Shown here: positions 6,269 through 13,999 of the stretch, one piece after another
Layout: every line of letters starts with the position of its first letter
How positions within the stretch are numbered: position 1 is the stretch's first letter
DNA from: Candidatus Bipolaricaulota bacterium
Lineage (GTDB): Bacteria; Bipolaricaulota; Bipolaricaulia; M55B111
Direction of reading: 5' to 3'
Length of the DNA stretch: 37,792 nt
Assembly (NCBI GenBank): GCA_018334615.1
Contig: JAGXLP010000001.1
Span: forward strand, 12,476 to 50,267
Program-made: the position numbers and the translations under genes
Notes under the pieces: model-generated
Databases searched by the model: none
What the model was told of the DNA's origin: nothing
What the model saw: only the letters and a program-made list of their open reading frames with translations

Positions 6269-8554
6269 TTAATTATCTTTAACCTTCTCTTCGTGGTTAC
6301 AGTTCTTGTTAGTGCAAACCAGTTTGTCGTCGGACTTGATTAAGACACCTGTATCGCATGACGGACACTGTTTTATCGGTCGGTCACTCGTGGTAAATTT
6401 GCAGTCCGGATAGTTACTGCAGCCATAAAAAGTTTGTTTTTTTCTACGCGAGTAACGCTCCAGGAGTTCTCCCTCGCTGCATCTTGGACACTCGACACCG
6501 GAAGATATGGAGGCAGTCTCGTCACAGTCCGAATTCGTGCAGGCGTAAAACCTCCCGTATTTTCCGTGTTTTATTTCCATAGGGGAACCACACTCTGGGC
6601 ATTCCTTTTGTCCTAACTTTTCTTCCTCTTTTTTATGGCGCTCCAGTTCGTCGGCGATCAGGACTTTTCCGTCTTTGAAAGTAAAAGAGAGATCCGAGGG
6701 CAAGCTCATCTTTTCCTCGCACTCGGGCCAGGAAGAACAGGAAAGATAAGCGGAGCCTTTCCAGTATCGAATGTTCATATGTCCGTTGCAGCTGGAGCAA
6801 TCCACGTCGGTTGGAATTTGAAAGTCGTTATCGTTGGCTTCCAGAGAGTTTTCTACTTTTTTTAGCTCCTTCTTTAACGGAGCGTAGAATCTGGTAAGAG
6901 TCTTTTTTTTGGATATTTCTCCATCTTTTATTTCATCGAGTGCCTTTTCCATCTTTGCCGTCAGATCGGGTTCTACTATTTCCGGGAAGTACTTTTTTAA
7001 GAATTCTACCGCGACAAAACCAAGCAAGGTAGGGGTAAACGAGCTGTTACGTTTGACGATATAGTTTCGGTTTTGGATAGTCGAAATGATGCTTGCGTAG
7101 GTACTTGGTCGCCCGATACCCTGTTTCTCTAGCTTCTTGATCAACCCAGCTTCTGAGTACCGGTTAGGAGGTTTAGTAAAGTGCTGGTTGAGTTCAACCT
7201 GTTTTAGCTTTAACAGGTCCCCGGTCTGAAGGTTTTTTGGTAAATTCACGTCCTGATCCTGCAATGACTTCAATTTTAAAACCTTTAAAAAACCGTCGAA
7301 TATCAATCGACTACCCGAAGTTTTAAACAGGAAACTGTTGGCTTTCACGTTGATTTTACGGCGTTTGTAACGAGCCTTGGTCATCTGAGTTGCGACAAAC
7401 CGATCCCAGATAAGCTTGTACAATTTGTACTGATTGGAAGACAGGTGACGTTTGATCTCTTCCGGTTTTCGACTGACATCGGTGGGTCTGATTGCCTCAT
7501 GGGCATCCTGTGCCCCGCTATCTTTACGGTAGTACCTGACTTCCTCTTCCAGGTATTTCGGCCCGTATTCTCTCTTAATATACTTTCTTAGAGAATTATT
7601 TGCTTCCTTTGCCACCCTGGTTGAATCCGTCCTCATGTACGTGATTAGCCCCTCGACACCCTCGTCCAGCTCGACTCCTTCGTACAGGGTCTGGGCTACG
7701 CTCATTGTCTTGCTTGGCGTAAAGCTAAGTACCGAGGAAGCTGCCCGCTGCATGGTTGAAGTGATGAATGGTGGCAGGGGGGATCTTCTGACTGATTTTT
7801 CCGTCAGGTCCGAGACGGTGAATTGAGCCTGGTTTAATTTTTCCTCTATCTTTTTTGCCTCTTTCTTACTACCTATATCGGGCTTCTGACCCTGGACCTT
7901 TTTGAGTTTCATGGAAAAGGCGCCCGATTTCTTTTCTTTGTAGAGATCTGCTTTGACCTTCCAGTATTCTTCAGGGTCAAACTTTTCTCGTTCCTCTTCT
8001 CGCTCTACTATGTACCTTAAAGCTACCGATTGTACCCGGCCTGCGCTTAACCCCTCGAACCTGCTACCGGAAACCGTTTTGGATAGAAGGGGACTGATTA
8101 AATATCCGACCAACCTATCTAGGATCCGCCTGGCCCGCTGGGCGTCCACCTTCTTTAAATCTATGGAAGTCGGTTCTTGAAGGGCTTCTTTTATGCTTTC
8201 CTCGGTTATTTGGTTGAATATTATTCGCTTAAACTTTCCGTTCTTGTGGGACTCCCCCCCGTTTTCGTTGAGTAGTTCGTAAAGATCAAAAGCTATGGCT
8301 TCGCCTTCTCTGTCGTTGTCGGTGGCGAGAAATACGTTGTTCTTGTTTTGGGCTTCCTTTCGGAGTTTCTTGACTAATTTTTTCTGGTTAATTACCAGTG
8401 TGGGGCGGAAGCCGTCCTCAATTTTTACTCCCAGTTCCTTTTCCGGTAGATCCCTGACATGCCCTTTTGAAGAAAGAACCTTGAACTCTGAGCCTAGATA
8501 CCTGTCGATCGTATTTGCTTTTGTAGGGGATTCTACAATGACTAAATTATCCAT
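6269..8554 (-). CDS. topA: DNA topoisomerase I (type IA)
   Basis: The enzyme relaxes negative supercoils by transient single-strand cleavage. The 761-residue product begins MDNLVIVESPTKANTI, the standard TopA N-terminus. The TOPRIM acidic residues are in ATDNDREGEA (about 77-86), and the catalytic tyrosine is Y306 in ITYMRTDSTR. Four C-terminal cysteine clusters follow (CSSC...CSSWPEC, CPEC...CTNSDC, CPRC...CSNYPDC, CPSC...CTNKNC), the usual zinc-ribbon DNA-binding tail. An in-frame ATG 33 codons upstream exists, but the start at 8552-8554 has GGAGGAGAG a few bases before it and matches the family, so it is preferred. The gene is divergent from the lamin-tail gene and upstream of the tRNA-Ser/SRP RNA unit. 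Confidence 0.97.
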   Translation of the reverse strand: MDNLVIVESPTKANTIDRYLGSEFKVLSSKGHVRDLPEKELGVKIEDGFRPTLVINQKKLVKKLRKEAQNKNNVFLATDNDREGEAIAFDLYELLNENGGESHKNGKFKRIIFNQITEESIKEALQEPTSIDLKKVDAQRARRILDRLVGYLISPLLSKTVSGSRFEGLSAGRVQSVALRYIVEREEEREKFDPEEYWKVKADLYKEKKSGAFSMKLKKVQGQKPDIGSKKEAKKIEEKLNQAQFTVSDLTEKSVRRSPLPPFITSTMQRAASSVLSFTPSKTMSVAQTLYEGVELDEGVEGLITYMRTDSTRVAKEANNSLRKYIKREYGPKYLEEEVRYYRKDSGAQDAHEAIRPTDVSRKPEEIKRHLSSNQYKLYKLIWDRFVATQMTKARYKRRKINVKANSFLFKTSGSRLIFDGFLKVLKLKSLQDQDVNLPKNLQTGDLLKLKQVELNQHFTKPPNRYSEAGLIKKLEKQGIGRPSTYASIISTIQNRNYIVKRNSSFTPTLLGFVAVEFLKKYFPEIVEPDLTAKMEKALDEIKDGEISKKKTLTRFYAPLKKELKKVENSLEANDNDFQIPTDVDCSSCNGHMNIRYWKGSAYLSCSSWPECEEKMSLPSDLSFTFKDGKVLIADELERHKKEEEKLGQKECPECGSPMEIKHGKYGRFYACTNSDCDETASISSGVECPRCSEGELLERYSRRKKQTFYGCSNYPDCKFTTSDRPIKQCPSCDTGVLIKSDDKLVCTNKNCNHEEKVKDN

Positions 8555-8773
8555 CTTCTCTCCTCCAGAACGGAGATAATTATATTTATCGGGTTGATCT
8601 ATATCAATGGGGAAGCAGTTTCGCCAGGAATTGATCAGGTGATTTTGATTCATGCTAAACTTTATGTTGATTTAGGCTAAACTGAAGTTTGATTCGTTTT
8701 ATAGTAGACACGGCCGAGTTTCTTTAACCTGATATTCCAGTATTCTACAAAACAAAATACAAGAGGTGTAATA

Positions 8774-9367
8774 ATGAAAAAATTTGTTTTTAGGTATCTT
8801 TTAACCTTGGCTCTATTTGTCGGTTTAATTGGCGGCGGTGTACTGGCAGCTTCGCCCCCTACCGTTGAAATTGTCGAGATTGCATGGTCTGGAACATCTG
8901 CTAGCTGGGCGGACGAATGGATTGAACTAAGAAACCCAACCGAAGATGAAGTGGATCTTACCGGATGGAGTCTTTCCTGGGAAGGTGTCAGAATTCCTCT
9001 GGGGGAGGCTACAAAAAGCACGGTGGAAGTAAATAACTCGGTCATCGGACCGGGAGAAGTGTTTCTGCTGGAAAGAACGGATGATGAAACGGTTTCTTCC
9101 GTCAAAGCCGACCTAATTTTCAAGGGTTCGCTGTCCAACTCCGGTGAAAAGTTAGTCCTGAAAGACGATAAGGGAAATGAGTTAGAGGTGGTTGATGCTA
9201 CTGAGGGTTGGCTGGCAGGTACCAGTTCCGATGGAGAGCCGGGTTACGCTTCAATGGAACTGTTGAACGGCGAGTGGAGGACCCACGAGGAGCCGGGAGA
9301 GCAAAAGGACGCAAATGAAAATCCGATCTATGGATCTCCCGGTGAACCTTCGGAAGAAGTTGAATGA
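8774..9367 (+). CDS. secreted lamin-tail-domain protein
   Basis: The protein has 197 residues. Residues 1-26 are a classic Sec signal peptide: basic start MKKFVFR, hydrophobic core, and ALA-like end at VLAAS. A lamin-tail (LTD) fold follows, recognised by VEIVEIAWSG, DEWIELRNPTEDEVDLTGWSL, a gap, then GPGEVFLLERT and LSNSGEKLVLKDDKGNEL. The last 35 residues are acidic and Gly/Pro/Glu-rich (GEPSEEVE), probably a disordered tail. LTD proteins outside the cell occur alone or fused to nucleases; here there is no catalytic domain, so a binding or structural role is possible but unproven. AGAGGTG precedes the ATG. It is the only plus-strand gene between topA and the sigma gene and has no obvious functional partner. 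Confidence 0.8.
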   Translation: MKKFVFRYLLTLALFVGLIGGGVLAASPPTVEIVEIAWSGTSASWADEWIELRNPTEDEVDLTGWSLSWEGVRIPLGEATKSTVEVNNSVIGPGEVFLLERTDDETVSSVKADLIFKGSLSNSGEKLVLKDDKGNELEVVDATEGWLAGTSSDGEPGYASMELLNGEWRTHEEPGEQKDANENPIYGSPGEPSEEVE

Positions 9368-9501
9368 TTATTCGACGGGGTTACTGGGACAAGCTTAGGA
9401 CCCCCCAGGGTTTAGGCCGGCGTTGGATTGACTTTTAATTATAACCCTCCACCGATTTGTGGGGTCATGAGTAAAATGAATTAAAATAATTTACGGTATC
9501 G

Positions 9502-10371
9502 CTATTGAATCTGATACGTTTCCATATAAGCCCGAAGTTTATTCTTTACCTTCGGGCTTTTTAGTTTGTTAATTGCTTGTTTTTGAATCTGTCTTACCCT
9601 TTCCCTGCTAATTCCGAAGACTTTGCCTACCTCGTTCAGCGTTCTCGGGTGATAATCCTCCAACCCGTATCTTAGCTGGAGTATGCGTCTTTCTCTATCG
9701 GTTAAAACCTCATGGAGTAGTTTTTTTAATTCGTCTTTTAGTAAAGATTGCAATGACTCTTCTTCCGGGTTGGGAAGGCTATCATCAGCCATTATATCAC
9801 CTAGCACACCGGAACTGTCCCCTTCTTCGTTGAGAGGTTTATCCAGGGAAGTCGTCCTCTGTGCGGTCTTCTTTGCCCGGCGAACTTTTTCCTTTGGGAT
9901 GTCGAGTTCCTCCGCGATCTCTTTAGGCTGGGGTTCTTCTCCATGTTCCTGAAGGTATTCACGTTCGACCTTTTTTATATCTCGAATTAGTTCGCTCATA
10001 TGAGCGGGAACCCTTATAGTTCTCGATCTGTTGGTAATTGCCCGGAGGATCGCCTGTCGGATCCACCACGTAGCGTAAGTACTGAATTTGTAACCCTTGC
10101 GCCAGTCGAATTTTTCGACTGCTTTCATCAGCCCCAGGTTGCCTTCCTGGATTAAATCCAGAAAGGACAGGCCGAAGTTTCTGTACTTTTTCGCAATACT
10201 AATAACCAGACGAAGATTGGCGGTAGCGAGCTCCTGCTTGGCAGCTTGATCTCCTTCTTCAATTTGCTGGGCAAGCTGGACTTCTTCTTGTCTTGTTAGG
10301 AGAGGACGGTCGCCGATTTCGTCGAAATAGGCCTTAACGGGATTTGTCTTACCGTAAGGCTGGTTGGTCAT
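9502..10371 (-). CDS. rpoD: RpoD/SigA-like sigma-70 factor, short form
   Basis: The protein has 289 residues. Region 1.2 starts near residue 11 (PVKAYFDEIGDRPLLT). Region 2 is canonical, with ANLRLVISIAKKYR, LDLIQEGNLGLMKAVEKFDW and KFSTYATWWIRQAILRAI, which recognises the -10 element. Region 3 follows, and region 4.2 carries LNEVGKVFGISRERVRQIQ for the -35 element. Region 1.1 and the long spacer of Proteobacterial RpoD are absent. It could be the primary sigma or a group 2 factor; the near-consensus -35/-10 boxes found in this window fit a standard sigma-70. A strong site AAAAGGAGGAAGAA precedes the ATG. The gene appears monocistronic. Confidence 0.9.
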   Translation of the reverse strand: MTNQPYGKTNPVKAYFDEIGDRPLLTRQEEVQLAQQIEEGDQAAKQELATANLRLVISIAKKYRNFGLSFLDLIQEGNLGLMKAVEKFDWRKGYKFSTYATWWIRQAILRAITNRSRTIRVPAHMSELIRDIKKVEREYLQEHGEEPQPKEIAEELDIPKEKVRRAKKTAQRTTSLDKPLNEEGDSSGVLGDIMADDSLPNPEEESLQSLLKDELKKLLHEVLTDRERRILQLRYGLEDYHPRTLNEVGKVFGISRERVRQIQKQAINKLKSPKVKNKLRAYMETYQIQ

Positions 10372-10451
10372 TTCTTCCTCCTTTTTACGAGAATAGTTTT
10401 TTAAATGGGATAAAAATATTTGAGTTTAATGGAAAGAGGGGCTTTTCAGAA

Positions 10452-10479
10452 AACGTAGAAAGGTTAGGGATAATGTCAA
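10452..10479 (-). promoter_or_regulatory. possible promoter of the sigma gene
   Basis: TTGACA (10474-10479) and TACGTT (10452-10457) on the minus strand are 16 bases apart, about 80 bases before the sigma ATG. A second TTGACT lies just upstream. The -35 is perfect and the -10 moderate. Confidence 0.35.
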
Positions 10480-10534
10480 CTCTCCGGAAGTCAATCCGAT
10501 TCCAGAGAAAATCGGTAAAAACTAATTTCCTTTC

Positions 10535-10590
10535 TTTCAAAAGAGAGTAAACCATGAGAAAATTATAATGGTCTCTTCTCTCTTTTCAAA
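10535..10590 (-). terminator. inverted repeat after the patatin gene, candidate terminator
   Basis: Arms of 13 bases with one mismatch (10535-10547 and 10578-10590, core AAAAGAGAG/CTCTCTTTT) enclose a second pair ACCAT/ATGGT (10551-10555, 10568-10572). It lies 20 bases beyond the patatin stop. It is AT-rich and lacks a clean T-run, so termination is only probable. Confidence 0.35.
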
Positions 10591-10609
10591 ATAAAACTGA
10601 GAGGCAGGC

Positions 10610-11515
10610 TTAGTTTTTCTCCGCGTGAAAGAGCTTCTTTACAGCTGGAAGCTTATCTTGAATAAATTCTCTTCCTATGGACGTTGCTTTCTCCACTTCG
10701 TTAAAATTCAACCAATTCAATCCGTCCACAGGGGGGGTTAAAACTTTCAATCGGTCGCCAAGCCGATTCCGGGCGATGGAAATTTTCGTGTTAATTAGCT
10801 CTTTCTTTCTAATTGTAAGAGTGCGGTAAAACAGGGATAGTGGGTTCTGATCGGGATCTTGTTTAAGGCTCTCGCTTACGTCTATCGCCAGGACGTGTTC
10901 AGCTCCCATTTCTATGGCGGGAATAATTGGAAGAACATCTACTACACCCCCGTCGACGAGCAATCGACCTTTTAATTTTACAGGTGGGATAAACCCGGGA
11001 ATTGCAGAGCTTGCCGCCGCAGCTCGATAGACTTTTCCTTCTCTGATAACGTACTCTTCTCCGTTTTCCAAATCAGTAGCTATCGCAGAATAGTCGATCG
11101 GGAGTTCTTCAATAGTTGAGTTTTTGGTCATCAATTTGAAGAAAGTAAAAAGCCTCGCCAGTTTGACGGGAGTCTGGTTGGACTCTTTTTTTCCTCTCCT
11201 TCGTACACTCATTTCTCGAACCAGAGATTTTCCAATGACTTTTTCCAGTTCACGATGGCTTTCAGGGGAAATTTTCAGGATGTCGTTTACGTCCAGTCGT
11301 TTTACCACTTTTAGCATTCCGTCCAGATTGGCCCTGTTGGCGATTGCTGCTCCAATTACTGCACCCATACTTGTTCCTACAACTATATCCGGTTCGAGTC
11401 CTGCATCACGAAGGATTTGCCCTATCCCAAAGTGAACATAACCCCTGGCTCCTCCGCCCCCGAGAACGAGAGCGACCTTTCCCGATTCTGGTGGTTGGTT
11501 TATCAAGACACTCAC
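10610..11515 (-). CDS. patatin-like phospholipase
   Basis: The 301-residue protein is a serine lipid hydrolase of the patatin/RssA family. The oxyanion-hole motif GGGGARGYVHFG lies at 19-30, the nucleophile S49 in GTSMG, and the catalytic Asp in VDGGVVDVLP, completing the Ser-Asp dyad. No signal peptide or membrane helix is seen, so it should be cytosolic or peripheral, acting on phospholipids or acyl esters; the substrate is unknown. The given start is GTG at 11513-11515. A TTG three codons in (11506) is preceded by AGGTGAG at good spacing and could be the real start. The next gene on this strand is the sigma factor, separated by 238 bases and a hairpin, so no operon is implied. Confidence 0.9.
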   Translation of the reverse strand: MSVLINQPPESGKVALVLGGGGARGYVHFGIGQILRDAGLEPDIVVGTSMGAVIGAAIANRANLDGMLKVVKRLDVNDILKISPESHRELEKVIGKSLVREMSVRRRGKKESNQTPVKLARLFTFFKLMTKNSTIEELPIDYSAIATDLENGEEYVIREGKVYRAAAASSAIPGFIPPVKLKGRLLVDGGVVDVLPIIPAIEMGAEHVLAIDVSESLKQDPDQNPLSLFYRTLTIRKKELINTKISIARNRLGDRLKVLTPPVDGLNWLNFNEVEKATSIGREFIQDKLPAVKKLFHAEKN

Positions 11516-11730
11516 CTGTACATGTACGAAGTTGACCGGAGAGCCTCGTAGATTTCTCGTTGACAGCTCTTCCCGGAATTATCAACTAGTTACGATTTAA
11601 TCTCTTTGGTGTAGCCCTACAGCTTCGTTACCCGAGAGGACAAAGTTGCTTGACTGTTTTAGAAGGTTATCCAGGGCCATGGAGCAGGACCATTATAATA
11701 AATGTCAGTATAAATAAACACTGTGAAAAT

Positions 11731-11765
11731 AAAAAAACCCGCAGCGGGATTGTTCCCGCTACGGG
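11731..11765 (-). terminator. Rho-independent terminator of groES-groEL
   Basis: On the minus strand the arms CCCGTAGCGGGA and TCCCGCTGCGGG (11754-11765 and 11738-11749) pair with one internal mismatch around a 4-base loop. They are followed by seven T (11731-11737). It is 30 bases past the groEL stop. Confidence 0.9.
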
Positions 11766-11794
11766 GATTAAGTGCTTTGTGGAATCTAACTTAC

Positions 11795-13462
11795 TTACAT
11801 GCCCATTCCGCCGGGCATACCGCCGCCGGGCATACCGCCGCCGGGCATACCGCCGCCGGGTGCGCCGCCACCACCACCACCGTCTTCATCGTCGTCACTG
11901 CGGTCTACAACTAAACCGTCAGTAGATAGAAGCATGCTTGCAACGGAGGCCGCGTTCTGTATGGCGGACCTGGTCACCTTGGTCGGGTCGATAATACCTT
12001 TTTCCAACATATTGGTGTAATCTTCCAGCAAAACGTCAAATCCGATTTCTTCTTCTTTCTCAAGAAGTCTTTCGGCGATAATTGCACCTTCGAAGCCAGC
12101 GTTAGTTGCTAGCTGCTTTACGGGCTCTTTGACTGCCTTTTTAAGGATTTGAGCTCCTACTTCCACGTCACCATCGAGGTCGAGTTCGTTGATCTTGTCT
12201 GCTGCGCGAAGTAAGGCCACCCCTCCGCCGGGCAGTATTCCTTCGTCGACGGCTGCCTGTGTGGCCTCAAGAGCGTCTTCCATCCTGGTTTTCCTCTCGT
12301 CCAGTTCCGTTTCGGTTGCCGCGCCAACTTTGATGACTGCGATTCCACCAACGAGTTTTGCTTTTCTTTCTTCCAGTTTTTCTCTGTCATAGTCGGAGTC
12401 ACTGGATGCAATTTGATTGTCTATCTTGTCAACTCTTCCCTTGATTGCGTCTGTTGAACCTTTACCACCTATAATAGTTGTATTTTCGTCGGTTACTCGG
12501 ACTCTCTCTGCCTGCCCGAGCATGTCGATTGTAGTGTCGCTTACGTCCATTCCAAGATCCTCGGCAATAAGTTGTCCATCGGTAAGAGTCGCTATGTCTT
12601 CCAGTTGAGCTTCGCGGCGGTCACCAAATCCAGGGGCTTTTACTGCCACGCTATCCAGCGTGCCCTTGATCTTGTTAATGACCATAGTGGTGAGTGCTTC
12701 ACCGTCCACGTCGTCAGCAATAACAAGCAGTGGTTTCCCTGTCTGAGCGATTTTCTCCAACACGGGAACGAAGTCCTGGGCGTTCTTGATTTCCTGGTCG
12801 GTAATTAAGACGTACGGGTCTTCAAGGTCGACTTCCATATTTTCGGAATCCGTTACGAAGTAAGGAGAGAGATACTCTCTGTCAAATTGCATTCCCTCTA
12901 CTAACTCGTAGTAGGTATCGATTCCTTCGGATTCTTCCACGGTGATGACACCGTCTTCACCGGCCTCTTCCATGGTATCGGCGATTATTTGGCCTATTTC
13001 TTCGTCATTGGCTGAAATAGTTGCTATCTGAGCCGTTTCTTCCTTGGTAGAGAGGTCCCTGCTTTTACCCTTTAGTTCTTCAACTATTCGTTCGGTCCCC
13101 AGTTTGATTCCGCGTTTTAGGTGTTCTGGGTTGGCTCCTGCTGCAACATTCTTGAAACCTTCTTCTAAAATCGCGTGGGCAAGAATTGTTGCGGTTGTCG
13201 TCCCGTCGCCAGCTGCGTCGTTCGTCTCGCTTGCTACCTCTTTAACCAACTGAGCTCCCATGTTCTCGAACTTGTCTTTGTATTCTTGCTCTTCAGCAAT
13301 TGTGACACCATCGTTCGTGATATCGGGAGCGCCGAAATCTTGATCGAGTATTACGTTTCTTCCTCTCGGTCCCAGAGTTATTCTGACAATTTTAGCTAGT
13401 TTATTAACCCCTTCCTGTAGAGCTCTCCTCGCGTCTTCTTCAAATTTTACTTCTTTAGCCAT
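11795..13462 (-). CDS. groEL: chaperonin GroEL (60 kDa)
   Basis: The 555-residue ATP-dependent folding chaperonin begins MAKEVKFEEDARRALQEGV. The nucleotide-binding stretches TLGPRGRNVILD and GDGTTTATILA are intact, as are the apical-domain segment and the equatorial SAIQNAASVASMLL near 500. The C-terminal tail after about residue 525 is Gly/Met-rich with PGGGM repeats ending GMGM, a variant of the usual GGM tail that projects into the cavity. Upstream groES is 26 bases away and shares the CIRCE-controlled promoter. A strong hairpin terminator follows. GGAGGTT lies before the ATG. The long frames on the opposite strand are shadows produced by biased codon use in this highly expressed gene. 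Confidence 0.99.
   Translation of the reverse strand: MAKEVKFEEDARRALQEGVNKLAKIVRITLGPRGRNVILDQDFGAPDITNDGVTIAEEQEYKDKFENMGAQLVKEVASETNDAAGDGTTTATILAHAILEEGFKNVAAGANPEHLKRGIKLGTERIVEELKGKSRDLSTKEETAQIATISANDEEIGQIIADTMEEAGEDGVITVEESEGIDTYYELVEGMQFDREYLSPYFVTDSENMEVDLEDPYVLITDQEIKNAQDFVPVLEKIAQTGKPLLVIADDVDGEALTTMVINKIKGTLDSVAVKAPGFGDRREAQLEDIATLTDGQLIAEDLGMDVSDTTIDMLGQAERVRVTDENTTIIGGKGSTDAIKGRVDKIDNQIASSDSDYDREKLEERKAKLVGGIAVIKVGAATETELDERKTRMEDALEATQAAVDEGILPGGGVALLRAADKINELDLDGDVEVGAQILKKAVKEPVKQLATNAGFEGAIIAERLLEKEEEIGFDVLLEDYTNMLEKGIIDPTKVTRSAIQNAASVASMLLSTDGLVVDRSDDDEDGGGGGGAPGGGMPGGGMPGGGMPGGMGM
11816..11860. repeat. three perfect 15-bp tandem repeats in the groEL 3' end
   Basis: The plus-strand unit CATACCGCCGCCGGG occurs three times head to tail (11816-11830, 11831-11845, 11846-11860). 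On the minus strand it encodes the repeating PGGGM tail of GroEL. The copy number could vary by slippage. Confidence 0.9.
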
Positions 13463-13488
13463 AGTTTTTTAACCTCCTAGGTGTATGG

Positions 13489-13770
13489 TTATTCAATCTT
13501 GGCAAGAATGTCTTTGTTTTTGATTATCTTCATTTCTTTTTGATCAACTTCTATTTCCGTCCCCGAAAAACTGGATAGTATTACCTCGTCCCCCACGTCG
13601 ACCTCTATGCTGTCGTCAGTACCTACTTCCAAAACCTCGGCCCTGATGTAATTATCCTCGTCCTTGGCACTGTCTGGAAGAACTATTCCACCTTCGGTGA
13701 CTTCCTCTTCCTCTTGGGGTTCTTCAACTTCCTGAACTAACACTCTTCTTCCTAATGGTTTGATATCCAT
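13489..13770 (-). CDS. groES: co-chaperonin GroES (10 kDa)
   Basis: The 93-residue lid of the GroEL chamber begins MDIKPLGRRVLVQEVE, the family N-terminus. The mobile-loop region (about 20-35) reads EVTEGGIVLPDSAKDE and contains the conserved GGIVLP that docks onto GroEL. The C-terminal half DVGDEVILSSFSGTEIEVDQ and EMKIIKNKDILAKIE is also canonical. GAGGAGGTATGT precedes the ATG. It is the first gene of the groES-groEL operon, with a CIRCE operator and sigma-70 promoter directly upstream. Confidence 0.98.
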   Translation of the reverse strand: MDIKPLGRRVLVQEVEEPQEEEEVTEGGIVLPDSAKDEDNYIRAEVLEVGTDDSIEVDVGDEVILSSFSGTEIEVDQKEMKIIKNKDILAKIE

Positions 13771-13810
13771 ACATACCTCCTCTTTTGTTATTGTGGATAA
13801 ATAGCCTTAA

Positions 13811-13837
13811 TTAGCACTCTCAACTTGTGACTGCTAA
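13811..13837 (-). promoter_or_regulatory. CIRCE operator (HrcA site) of groES-groEL
   Basis: On the plus strand TTAGCACTC (13811-13819), nine spacer bases and GACTGCTAA (13829-13837) match CIRCE (TTAGCACTC, N9, GAGTGCTAA) with one mismatch in the second arm. It starts next to the predicted transcription start and precedes groES by about 40 bases. HrcA, the expected repressor, is not in this window. Confidence 0.92.
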
Positions 13838-13846
13838 ATCAGAAAA

Positions 13847-13875
13847 AGTGTACCTAATAACCCCCTTTTAGTCAA
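13847..13875 (-). promoter_or_regulatory. sigma-70 promoter of groES-groEL
   Basis: On the minus strand TTGACT (13870-13875) and TACACT (13847-13852) are exactly 17 bases apart. Transcription should begin near 13840, immediately before CIRCE, the standard geometry for HrcA repression. Confidence 0.8.
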
Positions 13876-13933
13876 CCCCTGTAAAGACTATTTACTTAAC
13901 CCTCAATTAGATTATCGGTCCTTAAAAGGGGGG

Positions 13934-13967
13934 TTACGGACCCAATTCTTATATTCCCGGTCCGTAA
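13934..13967 (-). terminator. inverted repeat after the histidine kinase gene
   Basis: Perfect 9-base arms TTACGGACC and GGTCCGTAA (13934-13942 and 13959-13967) enclose 16 bases, about 33 bases beyond the kinase stop. On the minus strand the structure is followed by CCCCCCTTTT. It is a plausible terminator for the htrA-regulator-kinase unit, though the T-run is short. Confidence 0.45.
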
Positions 13968-13999
13968 AATTGTCGCGTATTTCGAAGAATTATTCTGGA

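Noticed and set aside
8555..8653. N-terminal 33-residue extension of topoisomerase I
   Set aside because: The internal ATG has a strong ribosome-binding site and the family N-terminus.
8677..9138. 153-codon frame on the minus strand opposite the lamin-tail gene
   Set aside because: Low-complexity Ser-rich translation; the plus-strand gene has a signal peptide, a ribosome-binding site and a domain match.
10344..10550. Plus-strand frame across the sigma gene start
   Set aside because: It overlaps the sigma promoter, ribosome-binding site and a hairpin; no protein signal.
11816..11860. Short repeat array as a possible CRISPR
   Set aside because: The copies are adjacent without spacers and code for the GroEL tail.
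11799..12020. Proline- and serine-rich frames opposite groEL
   Set aside because: They are complements of the Gly/Met tail and biased codons of groEL.
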